Below, piece after piece: positions 45,664 through 56,803 of a DNA stretch of 64,000 nucleotides; position 1 is the first letter of the stretch, and each line of letters starts with the position of its first letter. The notes below the pieces were generated by a model. It had not been told where the DNA came from. It saw nothing but the letters and a program-made list of their open reading frames with translations, and searched no databases. The stretch lies in NCBI GenBank assembly GCA_000620005.1, contig JHVF01000002.1, positions 36,028 through 100,027 on the forward strand, read 5' to 3'. The translations under genes were made by a program, and so were the position numbers. The stretch comes from Metamycoplasma spumans ATCC 19526. GTDB lineage: Bacteria > Bacillota_I > Bacilli_A > Mycoplasmatales > Metamycoplasmataceae.

Positions 45664-47367
45664 TTAACGAGCTTGTGCATATGTAGCTAAAACTAAGTCG
45701 TTTAATTCAGCTTTTTCTCTTAATTCAGCTATTCTGCATGGGCATCAGTCTGGTCTTTCGCATAGACAAATGTTTCCTGATAGGATTCTGTCGTATTTCT
45801 TCTTGTTATTAACAGCAATAGCTTTTTCGATTGGTGTTGATAAGAACATAACAATCAAGTAGAAAATAAATAGTATTGATGTTGATACATAACCGATTAA
45901 TGCATCTTTAACTGATACATCACCTTGTGCATATCTAACTGCGGCAATTCCAGTTGAGATGAATGGGTCGATTACTAAGAAGAACATTGTTACTAAGATA
46001 ATAATAACTGATGTGTAACCTGCTCAGATTGTGTGTTTGTTTTCTTGTACGGCAACGAAATGTTTCTTTCTGTTTTGGATAGCACCGATAATAGCAGCAC
46101 AAATGTAAGCGAATGCGAATACTGCTAATCAGTTAGCCATTAAGTCTGAGAAGCTTAATAATTCACCGATTTTGTAACCGTAACCTTCTCCGTATCCGGT
46201 TGCATCGATGTATGCGTATGCACCGATAGCGGTAAATAAAATCATGAATGGTAGTGAAAGAATTAAACAGAATAAAGCACCAACGATTGGTAATTTAGCG
46301 TGTTTTAAGTATCTGTATGCTTTAACAGGTACAAAAATTTCACCTTCTTTAATTAAGTCTTCAACAAATCTTGTTGCTCAGATTGAGAAACCATTTAAAA
46401 TTCCAAGAACACCAATTGAAATCATAATGTTAATTACACCGAATACTCATCCGGCTTTAACATTAGCTAATTGGTCAGCAAAACCGTAGAAACCACCTGT
46501 TTTACCACCTAATGTCATTGTTGTAGCAATGATTACGTATAAAACGGTCATGCTTAATAAACCAATAACTAAAGCAGCTGGGGTTTTTTCTGGGTTTTTC
46601 ATTTCACTTTGCATACCTGCAGTTACGTAGAAACCGTCAAATGCAAAGAAGATACCACCTAAAGCGGCGAACACACCTAGGAATGGTGATAGTCCTAAGA
46701 ATTGTGTTTTAGTTTTATCGAACAAGCTTGAAGCTGTAACTGGTGTTCATAGAGATGAAGCACCTTCTGCTTTTGCATTAATTACTGTAAATACAATACC
46801 AATAACGATGATTGCAACGATTGGAATGAATTTTACAGATGTAATAATTCAGTTTTGAATGTTTCCAGCACGTCCACTAATACCTGCTGAGAAAAGCATT
46901 CATACAGTAAGAGCTAAACCAATTGCGAAATAAATTCATGTTGCAGCTGTAGTTCCACCAAAGTTTGTACTTCCACCAAAACCACTAATACCATCTTGGA
47001 ATTGAAGTATAACGTAGTAAGGCATAAAGAAGTATGTTAAAGGTAGATATAGGTAAGTCATGAAGAATTTGTTACCTTTGTATAAGTACAATGTACTAAA
47101 GGTTTTTGTTCAACCGATCATACCTAAGTTATCATTACGTCCTGAAGCAACTTCAACTAATGCTAGTGCCATAGTAATAACTGTGAAACCAGCGATTAAT
47201 CAAACAATGATTGCTCATACGATATTGTTTGCTGAACTTTCTAAAACTGATTTAGATCTTAAAAAGATACCAACACCAATTGTAGAACCTAAAACAACCA
47301 ATATTGCAGAGAAAAAGCCAATCTTTTTCTTTGGACTAGAAGTAACAACTAATTGTTCTTCGGCCAT
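45664..47367 (-). CDS. APC-family amino-acid permease with C-terminal Cys motif
   Basis: 567 residues, translated without interruption from ATG 47367 to TAA 45664 with TGA as Trp. The first helix carries the APC motif ILVVLGSTIGVGIFLRSKSV. FLGVFAALGGIFFAFDGFY and SEMKNPEKTPAALVIG are further APC landmarks. At residues 534-544 the cytoplasmic tail reads CLCERPDWCPC, a CxCx5CxC cluster. Codon use is unlike most neighbours: Tyr, Phe and Asn are mostly TAC, TTC and AAC, suggesting high expression or a different origin. AGAAAGGAAAT precedes the start. The substrate is unknown. Confidence 0.9.
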
Positions 47368-47470
47368 ATGATTTCCTTTCTAATATGTTTATATAAATAA
47401 AATTCGAACTTTAGATACACCAACAAATTTAAAAAAAATATGTCCCTCTAAGATGTATCCGATAAAATTA

Positions 47471-47501
47471 TATAATATATGTAATAAATAAGTATTTATT
47501 A
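47471..47501 (+). promoter_or_regulatory. Promoter with adjoining palindrome before the cysteine hydrolase
   Basis: TATAAT at 47471-47476 is followed, 5 bp on, by a perfect 9-bp inverted repeat (TAATAAATA/TATTTATTA, 2-bp spacer, 47482-47501) that would cover the transcription start. It could be an operator. The region is AT-rich, so chance is possible. Confidence 0.4.
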
Positions 47502-47543
47502 TCACTTTTTTTCTTTGAAATTAGCATTATGAAGGAGGAAATT

Positions 47544-48071
47544 ATGAAAAAAATTATGTTTGTAATAGATATGTTGAATGGTTTTACTAAGTTTGGGCCA
47601 TTATCAAGCGATAAAATCAAAGATATTATTCCCAATATTGAAAAACATTTAGCTAAAAATCAGGATATAGACAACATTTTTATTTGCGATGCCCATTCAG
47701 AAGAAGATGTTGAAATGAAATCTTATCCTGTTCATTGCTTAAAAAATAGTGAAGAAGCAGAAGTTGTTGATGAGCTAAAACCTTTTATTAAGAAGAAAAT
47801 TGAAAAACAATCAACTAATGGATTTTTAGTTGTTCCTAAAGAAATATGAAATAGTTACGACGAATTTGAAGTTGTTGGTTGTTGTAGTGACATTTGTGTC
47901 TTACAATTTGCACTTAGTTTAAAAACATATTTAAATCAAAATAAGCTTGACAAAAATGTAATTGTTTATAAAGACATGATTGCTACTTTCGATTTGGAAA
48001 ATCATAACTATATAGAGTTCAACGATATAGGAATAAAGCTAATGAAAAATAGTGGTATATTAGTTAAGTAA
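47544..48071 (+). CDS. isochorismatase-fold cysteine hydrolase, nicotinamidase-like
   Basis: 175 residues. The family triad is visible: Asp in FVIDMLNGF, Lys region before NSEEAEVV, and the nucleophile Cys in VVGCCSDICVLQFAL. CDAHSEEDVEM and YPVHCLKNSEEAEVV correspond to the metal-binding and PHC segments of nicotinamidase PncA. It may hydrolyse nicotinamide for NAD salvage; other amidases share the fold. ATG 47544 follows GAAGGAGGAAATT; an in-frame ATG at 47529 lies inside that site. One TGA is Trp. Confidence 0.83.
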
Positions 48072-48100
48072 CTCAATATTGTAAAAAATATATTTAAAAA

Positions 48101-48130
48101 CAAGATGAAGCTTCATCTTGTGTTTTTTTA
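48101..48130. terminator. Bidirectional terminator, perfect 20-bp palindrome
   Basis: CAAGATGAAG/CTTCATCTTG with T runs on both strands (TGTTTTTTT on plus, TTTTTAAA on minus). It lies between the cysteine hydrolase and the converging membrane-protein gene. Confidence 0.85.
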
Positions 48131-48131
48131 T

Positions 48132-49031
48132 CTATCTAGGTTTAATATTAAAAGTTTCTTCAAAAATGTATTTTCTACTATTGTGAATAATTGATTTGAC
48201 TTCGATTTTATAATCTCTGTTGTATTTAAATAGTTTACTTGTAATTTCTATATCTATATTACAATAAGAATTTTTTAAGGAACTTGAGCTATTTGTTAAA
48301 TTTCACATTCCTTCAATAAGTTTCTTTTCTAATAGACTATTATCTTCGTTATCATATATCATAATCTCAAAAAAGATTGATTTATGAATATCAATATCCG
48401 ACCCTAATATCGGACTGCCCAAACACACTAATTTAACAGAGGAATTTTCTCTATTATATTCAAACTTATTTCCGCTTGGAAGTTTAACAAATTTAAATGT
48501 CGGTTCATTGTCTTCAAGATTGTATGAATCGTTATTATAAAATGGGTCATCTATCTCTATTTCGCCATTATAATAATCTTCAAAATCTTCTTCATCTTCT
48601 AAAATATCTTCAAGTATTTTCTTAATTTTTCCATTGTTATTTTTTACTACATTAGCAGATTGATTAACTTTAACCGTTTCAATTACTTGAACTTTTTCAA
48701 GCTCAGCTTTAATTTGATCTTCATTTACTATTTCAGTTTTTTTATTCGTTTTTGTTGGTTCTAATTTTTCTAATGTCTCGGCTGTTTTTATTGAATAAAA
48801 TGAGTATGCATTAATAATGAATAATCTAACTATAACCATTAACAATATAAATAAAATAAGCGCAATTGGATAAACAATAATGGTAAATGACGAAAGCTTA
48901 TTTTTTGAAATTGAGTTAACAACTATAAATGAAAACGTTCCAATTATTGAAAACGCTACGAATAAACCAAAAATAACATTAACTATCAAATTGAATCTTT
49001 TATTCTTTGCTTTTGCCTCTTCTAATTTCAT
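48132..49031 (-). CDS. two-helix membrane protein of unknown function
   Basis: 299 residues with one TGA read as Trp. Two hydrophobic helices near the N-terminus (VIFGLFVAFSIIGTFSFIVV and the segment around YPIALILFILLMVIVRLF) are followed by a Lys/Glu region, an acidic linker (ILEDILEDEEDFEDYYNGE) and a beta-rich C-terminal domain of about 120 residues. ATG 49031 is chosen because AAGAAGGGAAA precedes it. I do not recognise the family. The acidic linker and two helices suggest a membrane-tethered cytoplasmic domain. Confidence 0.7.
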
Positions 49032-49159
49032 TTTCCCTTCTTTATATAATAAAAAGTATAGCACTCTTTAAATGTATTTATTGATTAGTTTTTGATTTAA
49101 AACTTTATATATATTAATAATATATTTAGGAGCTATTATCAATACATCTTAATCTAAAA

Positions 49160-49200
49160 AAAATAAAATATTGCCGTCAATTTAGCAATATTTTAATTTT
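49160..49200 (-). terminator. Terminator of the apt-pepF operon
   Basis: Ten-base stem AAAATATTGC/GCAATATTTT with a 10-base loop; on the minus strand it is followed by a T-rich run. It lies 20-60 nt past the stop of the small protein. Confidence 0.7.
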
Positions 49201-49220
49201 TATTTAATTCTGGCTATTTT

Positions 49221-49409
49221 TTATAAATCGAAAAATTTTTCATGTTCTTTTGCTTTTTGGTCTTTAATGTTAGACTCTCTAATGTTTTTTATATCTTGAA
49301 AATACTTTTCAACCAATTTTAAAATTTCATTTTCGTCTTCAATACCTTTTTTAGCAAGTTCTTCTTTTGCCATTTTATAAAAAACTTCTCTAATAGCAAT
49401 TTCATTCAT
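49221..49409 (-). CDS. small acidic/basic helical protein downstream of pepF
   Basis: 62 residues, mostly helix-forming and charged (MNEIAIREVFYKMAKEELAK, ending KAKEHEKFFDL), no Cys, no TGA. The start lies 8 nt after the pepF stop with a weak AGGATC site, so it is probably translated with pepF. A terminator follows. No family is recognised; it could be a small cytoplasmic partner protein. Confidence 0.55.
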   Translation of the reverse strand: MNEIAIREVFYKMAKEELAKKGIEDENEILKLVEKYFQDIKNIRESNIKDQKAKEHEKFFDL

Positions 49410-49417
49410 AATTGATC

Positions 49418-51253
49418 CTATTTTTTAAAAATCTTTTTGCCTAGTTTAATATATTTATTAACTTTTTCATTTAAAACTTTGAAAGCTTTTGAGTATATAT
49501 CTTTTGAGTATATGTCAACTCCGGCATCTTTTAAAATTTGGGCTGGTCAATCTCTGTCTCCGGCACTTAAGAATTTATTTACATAGTTTTCTAAAGCAAT
49601 CTTGCCCTCTTCTTTATATTTTTGGAAAAATACATTGGCAACAATGTAACCTAATGCATATTTATATACATAAAAATAATAGTAGTAGTGAGGAACCATT
49701 ACCGAATAAACATTAGATGGTTCTCCAATTTTTATTGCTTTTTTAGACGTGTTATATTTTTGAGCGTTGTCAACATATAATTTTTCTAAAGCCTCATATG
49801 TGTTTAATGGTTCATCTTTGTCAATCATGTTATATAAATCAAACTCATAGTTAGATCATTGAGTTTGTCTTAAAACTGTACCAATAAAATCTCCAATGCT
49901 TTCTGATAATAATCAGAACTTTTCTTCGTCAGTTTTAGCTCTTTCAATTAAATAATCATTCAACAATAACTCGTTAAATATTGAAGCAATCTCCGCTAAA
50001 AATATTGGATATTGACTTCTAAATACAGATTGATTTTTATCTGAATAATATGAGTGCATTGAATGACCCATTTCATGGCATAATGTTCCAACTGAGTTGA
50101 TTGTACCGTCAAAATTCATTAAAATATACTTTTTGTCAAGCCCATATGATTCGCCAATAGAATATGCGCCACTACGTTTTGAAGGAACGTTCATATAATC
50201 GATTCATCTTTCTTCAACAGCTTTTTTAACAACTTCAGGATATTCATAAGGCATAACTGATGTAATGTCAATTAAAATTTTTTGAGCTTCTTCAACAGTA
50301 TAATTAGATTTAACTTTTACCAAATCAACAGCACCGTCTCATTTTTCCATTTCTTTATTAAATTTGGCTTTAAAGAATTTTTTATGTGCTGAATGATATT
50401 TTCTAAATACACCCATATTTTCTTGCACTGATGAATAAATAATTTCAAGTAACTTTTTATCTACGTGATCAGCACTTAAAATTGAATCTAATGATGACTG
50501 ATATTTACGGTATAAAGAATTTACTGATATTTCTTTAATGTGTTGATATAACATTTTACTTAACGATTGTTTATGCTTTAAATAAGCGCCATTGTAATTC
50601 AAATATGTATTTTTTCTTAAAACGCTGTCATTTGATTTAAGAAGTTGTAAACGTGTACCGTCAGTAATTTTGTGCTTTTTGCCTTTTGAATCTAGCGCAT
50701 AACCATAATCGATTTCACTATCTGTTAAAACTGAAAATAATTCTTCAGGAGAAGGATTACCACTTGCAGTTGCATTTAAAAATGTTTCAACAGAGTCATC
50801 TAATTTATGATCTAATTCATTCAATGTAGCCTCAAGGTCTTTTTTAACTTCTTTAAGCGATTCATCATTTAATCATTTTTCAATTTTTTCTCTATATTTA
50901 GCAATACGATTAGTTTCAGAACCTAATCTTCTTGAATAATCAGCAACCTTGGCTTGAAATTTAGATATTAAAGTATTGCATTCAAAATCAACAATATTTG
51001 TATTTAGTTTATTTGACAAATAGTTGTTAATTTTATTTGATAGAATCAACATTATCTCTGATAATTCAATATATTTTTGATAATTTTGGATATTTTCATA
51101 CTTGCTATCTTTTACTTTAATAGCATCTTCAAATAAACCAAAATACTCATCTTCTAATTGTTGGTAAGTTTTCGAACCTAAAATATTTTCTAAGTCAAAT
51201 TTCAAATTCTCATCAACATCATTATACGATTTAAATTTTTTTAATTTTGCCAT
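49418..51253 (-). CDS. pepF: oligoendopeptidase F (M3 peptidase)
   Basis: 611 residues, cytoplasmic zinc peptidase cutting oligopeptides. The zinc site is [16 protein letters not shown] (HEMGH), with the downstream Glu in [17 protein letters not shown]. Length equals the PepF norm of about 600. Its ATG overlaps the TAA of apt by one base. Five TGA codons are Trp. It forms an apparent operon with apt upstream and a 62-residue protein downstream. Confidence 0.95.
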
Positions 51254-51771
51254 TATTTTTCCTCTTCTATATATATTAAGCTGTTAATTTCAAATGGTAA
51301 TCTTTTTCTAGCTTCTTCAAAGCCTCCAAGTTCCATTAAAACAATAATTTTAGAAACAATAACACCTTGATCTTGCAATAATTTTGTAATTGCTTCAAGT
51401 GTTCCTCCTGTAGCCAAAACGTCATCAATAATAACTGCTTTTTGGCCAGGTTTTACCAATCCTTTCTGTATTTCTAAAATATTTCTACCATATTCAAGGC
51501 CATAATCGTAGCTTATAACTTCGCCAGGTAATTTACCTTTTTTCCTTACCATAATAAAAGGCTTTGATAATTTTGCCGCTACTGGTGTGCCAAATAAAAA
51601 TCCACGTGCATCTGGTCCAACAATTATGTCGGCATCTTCTGCCAATTGCGCCATTTTATCAATAGTATAATGCAACGCTTCACCATCCGCTAATAGTAGC
51701 GATATATCTTTAAATTTAACTCCATCTTTAGGAAAATTTTCCACAGTTCTAATAAGTCTTTTTAATTCCAT
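51253..51771 (-). CDS. apt: adenine phosphoribosyltransferase
   Basis: 172 residues, salvages adenine to AMP with PRPP. The PRPP loop is VIIDDVLATGGTLEAI; IVGPDARGFLFGTPVA and FIMVRKKGKLPG are family signatures, and FPKDGVKFKDISLLL is the N-terminal signature. No Shine-Dalgarno sequence; TATAAT lies 8 nt upstream of ATG, so the mRNA may be leaderless. First gene of the apt-pepF operon. Confidence 0.96.
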   Translation of the reverse strand: MELKRLIRTVENFPKDGVKFKDISLLLADGEALHYTIDKMAQLAEDADIIVGPDARGFLFGTPVAAKLSKPFIMVRKKGKLPGEVISYDYGLEYGRNILEIQKGLVKPGQKAVIIDDVLATGGTLEAITKLLQDQGVIVSKIIVLMELGGFEEARKRLPFEINSLIYIEEEK

Positions 51772-51779
51772 AATAAAAT

Positions 51780-51785
51780 ATTATA
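51780..51785 (-). promoter_or_regulatory. apt -10 element, leaderless arrangement
   Basis: Minus-strand TATAAT ends 8 nt before the apt ATG, with no ribosome-binding site between. Confidence 0.55.
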
Positions 51786-51920
51786 GTCTATTTATTAAAT
51801 TAATAAATATAAGTAATTTTTTTAATCAATTTTAGTTAAAAAGGCAAGATTATTGATAAAATAAGACCGTAATTATTAATAATAATTAACTTACATTTCA
51901 AAAAATAATTTGGAGGAGAA

Positions 51921-53582
51921 ATGAATAAAATTAACTTTTTTGCATTAGGTGGCTTAGATGAGAATGGAAAAAACGCTTATGTTTTAGAAATTAATAGCAA
52001 ACTTTTTATTATTAACTCAGGAACAAAGGTTCCCATTAACTCACACAACGGAATTGATACATTAATTTGCAATTATGAATTTTTAGAAAAAAGACAAAAG
52101 GATATTGTCGGTTTATTTTTAACAGATGTTCATAATGAAAGCTTTTCAGCAATTCCATGATTATTAATGAAAATTAAAAATTTAAAAATTTATACAAGCT
52201 TTTTTAACAAAAGCGTTTTAAATGAACGTATTTCAAAATACAATATAGAAAATTCAAATTTTGAAATTATTACAATAAAAAACATCGTTAATTTTGACAA
52301 GATCAACGTTAAAGTTACTGCTTTTGATTTAGCAGGAGGATTGCCAGGACAATTAGGGTTTAATTTTGAATATGAAAAAGGTAATATATTGTTTATGACA
52401 AATTTTGTTGATGGGGTTTTAGGGCCTTACGGAACAACCGATATTCAAGAAATCAAAAATATTGTCAACAATGGCAAAGAATTACATGCTTTAATTATGG
52501 ATTCAGGACATTCAGCTTACCCTGGAAACAGTATTGATAAATTATGAATTTCAAAGAAAATTGAATATAAATTTAAAGAAACATCTCAAGACAGCAGAAT
52601 TATTGTTGGGTTATATGACGAAGACATGATTACAGCTCACGAAGTTTTAGCCTTGGCCTTGCGTTATGGAAGACCTGTAATTACGTATGGTAGAACTTAC
52701 TCGCAATTGATAAATTTGGTTAAAAAAATTAACAAAAATTTAAAATTGCCTGAGTTTATAGATTATCGTGCGGCAAACGATGTTAAAAATGCAGTAATAT
52801 TAGTAACCGGAGCTATTGAAAGACTATATTTAAGATTTATTAGAATTGCATCAAATAATGATGTTTATCTAAAATTAAAGCAATCTGACGCAGTGATTAT
52901 TGTGGCGCCACCAGTTAACGGACTAGAAGTAAATTATGCTTTAACTTTAGATGAAATAGCAAGAAATACTGCTAACTTAATTGAATTAGGTTCAGATCAA
53001 TATTATTCATGTAATCCTGCTAAAGAGGATATCAGAAATATTATTAAGAGCTTAAAACCAAAGTACTTTATTCCAATTCAAGGATTATATCGTTATTTAG
53101 TTGTTGCAACTCAAATTGCAAGAGAAGCAGGAATGAACTTAAATAATTGTTTAGTTTTACAAAACGGCCGTGTTGCAGAATTTGAAGATACTGAACTAAT
53201 CAATCAAAAACATGGAATCAGAAATGTCGGAGATGTTGTTATTGATGGTTTTGGAATTGGTGATATTTCACACGAAGTAATCAATGAAAGAGAAAATTTA
53301 GCAAGAGACGGCGTCATAGCATTAAGTTCATTAATTGACTATAAAAAGAAAAAACCAATTAATGAGCTACAGATCGCATCATACGGAATTATCACAAAAG
53401 ATAACAAAGAGGCAGTATACAAAGTTATAAACGACTTATTTAATAAAGAATTTGAAAATAAAACAACAAAAGAAATTGATTTAAAAGAAATCCAAGAAAA
53501 ATTAAGAAAATCAATTAAAAGAAAAATATCAAAAGTCATTGAAAAAGAACCAATGATTGTCATTACACTATACGAAATTTAA
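51921..53582 (+). CDS. RNase J paralogue lacking the metal-binding motif
   Basis: 553 residues with the full RNase J outline: metallo-beta-lactamase start (INFFALGGLDENGKNAYVLE), beta-CASP region and a C-terminal domain of about 100 residues. The HxHxDH motif (normally THGHEDHIGGIP) reads TDVHNESFSAIP here (Asp69, His71, Glu73, Ser74). Later His sites also differ: the usual DSTN segment is MDSGHSAYPGNS, and YFIPVHGEYR-like is YFIPIQGLYRYL. Catalysis is therefore unlikely. Paired RNase J1/J2 complexes are known in Firmicutes, so a structural partner for an active RNase J encoded elsewhere is plausible. TTTGGAGGAGAA precedes the ATG. Two TGA codons are Trp. Confidence 0.82.
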
Positions 53583-53596
53583 ATATATGAGGGAAT

Positions 53597-54826
53597 ATGA
53601 AAAATATAGAAAAGGTAAATAACACTCAAAAAAGAGCAAGAGAAGTTGATATATATTCAAGCAAATCAACTCGTATATTATGATTTTTTGCTGGAATTAT
53701 TGCAATATTTATGTTGGCTATTTCATATCTAGATATTGCTTACTTAACAACTATACACTCATACTCAATTAATGTTTTGTTTGGTATGTTTTCGCCGTTT
53801 TTATATATTTTTGTTTTACTTATTTCTATTTGAAAGGTTTTCAAACTCAGAAATACATTTTCAGTTAAAGTTTTTCATTTAAATTTATACAGAATATCAT
53901 TTTTATTTATAAGCTTTGCAGTTTTGGGAACTATGATTTTTTATACACAAAAATTAAGTTACGGACCTTCAAATGTTTTCAGTGTAGTATATAAAGACTG
54001 ATTTAATTCATTTAAAAACACCAAAAATAACTTGTTGCCTAATATTTATACTGCGGGCGTTGTTAATGCATTTATTTTTTCAATACTAACATTTGCCGGA
54101 AATCGTATTGGCATTGCAATAGGATTTTTAGTTGCAATTATTCTAATAGTTATTTCAATATCATTTTTATTTATTGATAATGATTACTTTAATTTAATTA
54201 GCTTTTCAAAGAAAAAAAGACAACAAGCTATTAAAAGCCTTAGAGAAAAAAGAGCTAAAAACACTACAAATAATAAAAATATCAATAATAATTCAAATAA
54301 TAAAATTAATATTAAAGATAATCGCGATAACCAAGTTGCATTAATCAGCGAAGAAACTAAACAAATTGAAAATAATAACGATCAAAAAATTCAAGACAAT
54401 AATGCAAATCTTAACCAAGAAATCATTGATCAAAATGTAGACGATTTTGCCGATTTGTCAGATTTTGAAATTGAAGAAGATACATTAGAAAATAACATAG
54501 AATTAAGCGAAGAAGATCATCAAGAAATTTATGCACAGACATTCCGTAAACAAGACAATGAAGTTTCTGAACTGAAAAATACAGAAGAAGTTGTTATAAA
54601 AAATGAAACTGAAGAAAATAATATAAATAAAAAAGACTATGACTATGATAATAGAAACATAGAAGAAAATGAAAATGAAATTATTGACATTATTAAAGTT
54701 AACGAAGATAATGCTGATATTAATGACTCAGTATTAGATAACTCTAATATAGAAAATGATTTAAAAGAAGAAAAAACTAATGAACAAAGATATTCGATAA
54801 TCAAAGATGAAGAAGACATGTTTTAA
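53597..54826 (+). CDS. membrane protein with acidic Asn-rich tail
   Basis: 409 residues. Four or five membrane helices in the first about 195 residues (WFFAGIIAIFMLAISYLDIA, the Leu-Ile segment after FGMFSP, SFLFISFAVLGTMIFY, and a helix pair before SISFLFIDND) are followed by a basic stretch (KKKRQQAIKSLREKRAK) and a 200-residue disordered tail rich in Asn, Asp and Glu. The membrane part faintly recalls the N-terminal domain of FtsK/SpoIIIE, but there is no motor domain, so this is only a suggestion. It starts 14 nt after the RNase J paralogue and may be co-transcribed. Its 3' end forms a terminator hairpin. Confidence 0.65.
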
Positions 54827-54841
54827 TCTTCTTCTTTTTAT
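54809..54841 (+). terminator. Terminator overlapping a coding end
   Basis: Stem GAAGAAGA/TCTTCTTC followed by TTTTTA. The left arm is coding (Glu-Glu-Asp) and the TAA lies in the loop. Confidence 0.7.
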
Positions 54842-54866
54842 TTATAATTTAAATAAAGGAGCAAAT

Positions 54867-56741
54867 ATGAATAAAATAGAAGTTAATTACGACGGTGTCG
54901 CTAGAGATCCAAAAGTCGAACTTTTTGAACAAATTGAAAAAAATATTCCAACGGCAATAGAAAATGTTATTGAAGAAAAAGTAACATCGCAAATTTCATC
55001 AGAATTTGAGAATATTTATAGAAGAAATTATAATGAGGCTTTTGCTATCGAGATTGGTTTAAAAGAGAGGGAGAAACGCAATAAAATAGCTTTAAGAACT
55101 GGTATAAACAGTTTTATATTCGTTCTTTTTTTCTTTGTTATCGGTTTATTTTTCCTTTCGATATATCTTAAAAATAAAAAGATTATTAAAGAATATAAAC
55201 AATTTGTAGAAGCTAATTTTGAAAGAAAACAAAGAGCAATTAAAATAAATTCAAATATTATAACTCGTTCATTTTCAAAAATATCACCATTGGAATTACG
55301 TGATGGAGCGCTAAAAGAATTAAAAATAACAAAAACCAATAATATCGACTATCGCGAAATTCAACCTGTTATTAAAAATGATAAAAATTTCGCTTCGCTT
55401 TACAGTGTAAATAAATATGATATTAGAAACTCATATTTTTATGACCTTCTATATTCAACACTAGAATGAAGGAATGTTGTTACTTCGGCATCAATAAGAG
55501 TTAGAGAAAAAGACTCCAATGGTAATGTTTACACAAGAACCTTGACCGCTTACCACACCGAAAAAACACCTTTTATCGAATTAAAACGTTCAACAGTAAT
55601 ACCAACAAACTACTTACCAAAACTAAGTTTTAGTGAAACTATGGATAAATTTAAAAGCGAAAAAGAATATGATAAGATGGTTAAAAAGGGTCAAGACTTA
55701 TTAGAAAACAAAGATTTTTACAAGTTTTATTCTCACATATATAACAATAAAGTTGATTATTTCACATATTTTCAAGGAATAACGCAAGATAAGTATATTG
55801 ACATTTATAAATACTTTTTACTTAGACTAATGAATCCGCCTTATGTTAACAAAATAAACAACTCGTTATATAGTACGGAGTATTATTTAGGAAATTCAAT
55901 ACTATTTTCAAATTACAATAATTGAGTAAATGTGTTTTTTAATACTAAAACATTACTAAAAATTGAAGATATTAAAAATGGATTAGTTAAAATTTTAACA
56001 GATCATCTGATGCCAATATTTAAACCTATCGTATTGGCTTATGCAAACAAATATATAGCATCTGAAAACTATGAAAAATTAGGTGACAGTTATACCTCTA
56101 CTTATCAAGATTTAAATGAGGTTGACAACACAAAAAATACAAACATCATTTACTTATTAAACAGGATAATTGCCAATGGAGTTTTTTCATTAACATCTAA
56201 AAACCCAGAAAAAAGAGCAATATTTAAAGTTGGTCAAAACAAAAAAATGTTACTATTTGGTGAACAAGATATTCAAATGAAATCATATTATGGAGAAGAC
56301 TTAATTGACACTGTTTATGTTGATGGTTACGCAATTCACGTTCCATTTAGAAGATTTTATGAATTTGAAGAAACTAAAAAAACTATATATACACTAAACT
56401 ATAAGTTAAGTACTCCTGGCGCTAAAATAGCAGCAAACAATACTAAAACTCTTATTTATGATATTGCCATATCAGAAGATGAAAATGGAAAAATTAATGA
56501 TTTAAAATTCAATAATAAAATAAGTTTTAACAAACTAGCAACTGAAAATCAAGAAGAATTAAAAGATGCTTTAATTTTAATTGATTGAATATTCACAAAG
56601 TTTAGCTTCTTAAAAAATAAAGCAATCATTGAAATTGATGATACTGGTCTTGCAATTTATATTAATGAAGTAAACAAACAAAATGAGAATGCTTTAGAAA
56701 TGTTAGAAAGAGAAGTCAAAAAACTTTTTTCAATTGAATAA
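54867..56741 (+). CDS. large membrane protein beside lemA, unknown function
   Basis: 624 residues with three TGA codons as Trp. One strong hydrophobic helix at about residues 80-105 (INSFIFVLFFFVIGLFFLSI) separates a short cytoplasmic N-terminus from a long soluble part with few landmarks. AAAGGAGCAAAT precedes ATG 54867. lemA follows after 62 nt without an intervening terminator. In many Firmicutes a membrane protein of the DUF3137 type sits beside lemA; this gene may be a divergent equivalent, judged only from position and the helix near the N-terminus. Confidence 0.6.
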
Positions 56742-56803
56742 TTAATATGAAAAGTCTTATTTAAGAATATAATATTATAAAGAAAATTAAGAATGGAGAA
56801 ATA

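Noticed and set aside
48880..49071. Plus-strand frame of 63 codons opposite the membrane-protein start
   Set aside because: It is antisense to the two-helix membrane protein (48132-49031) and has no ribosome-binding site or family match.
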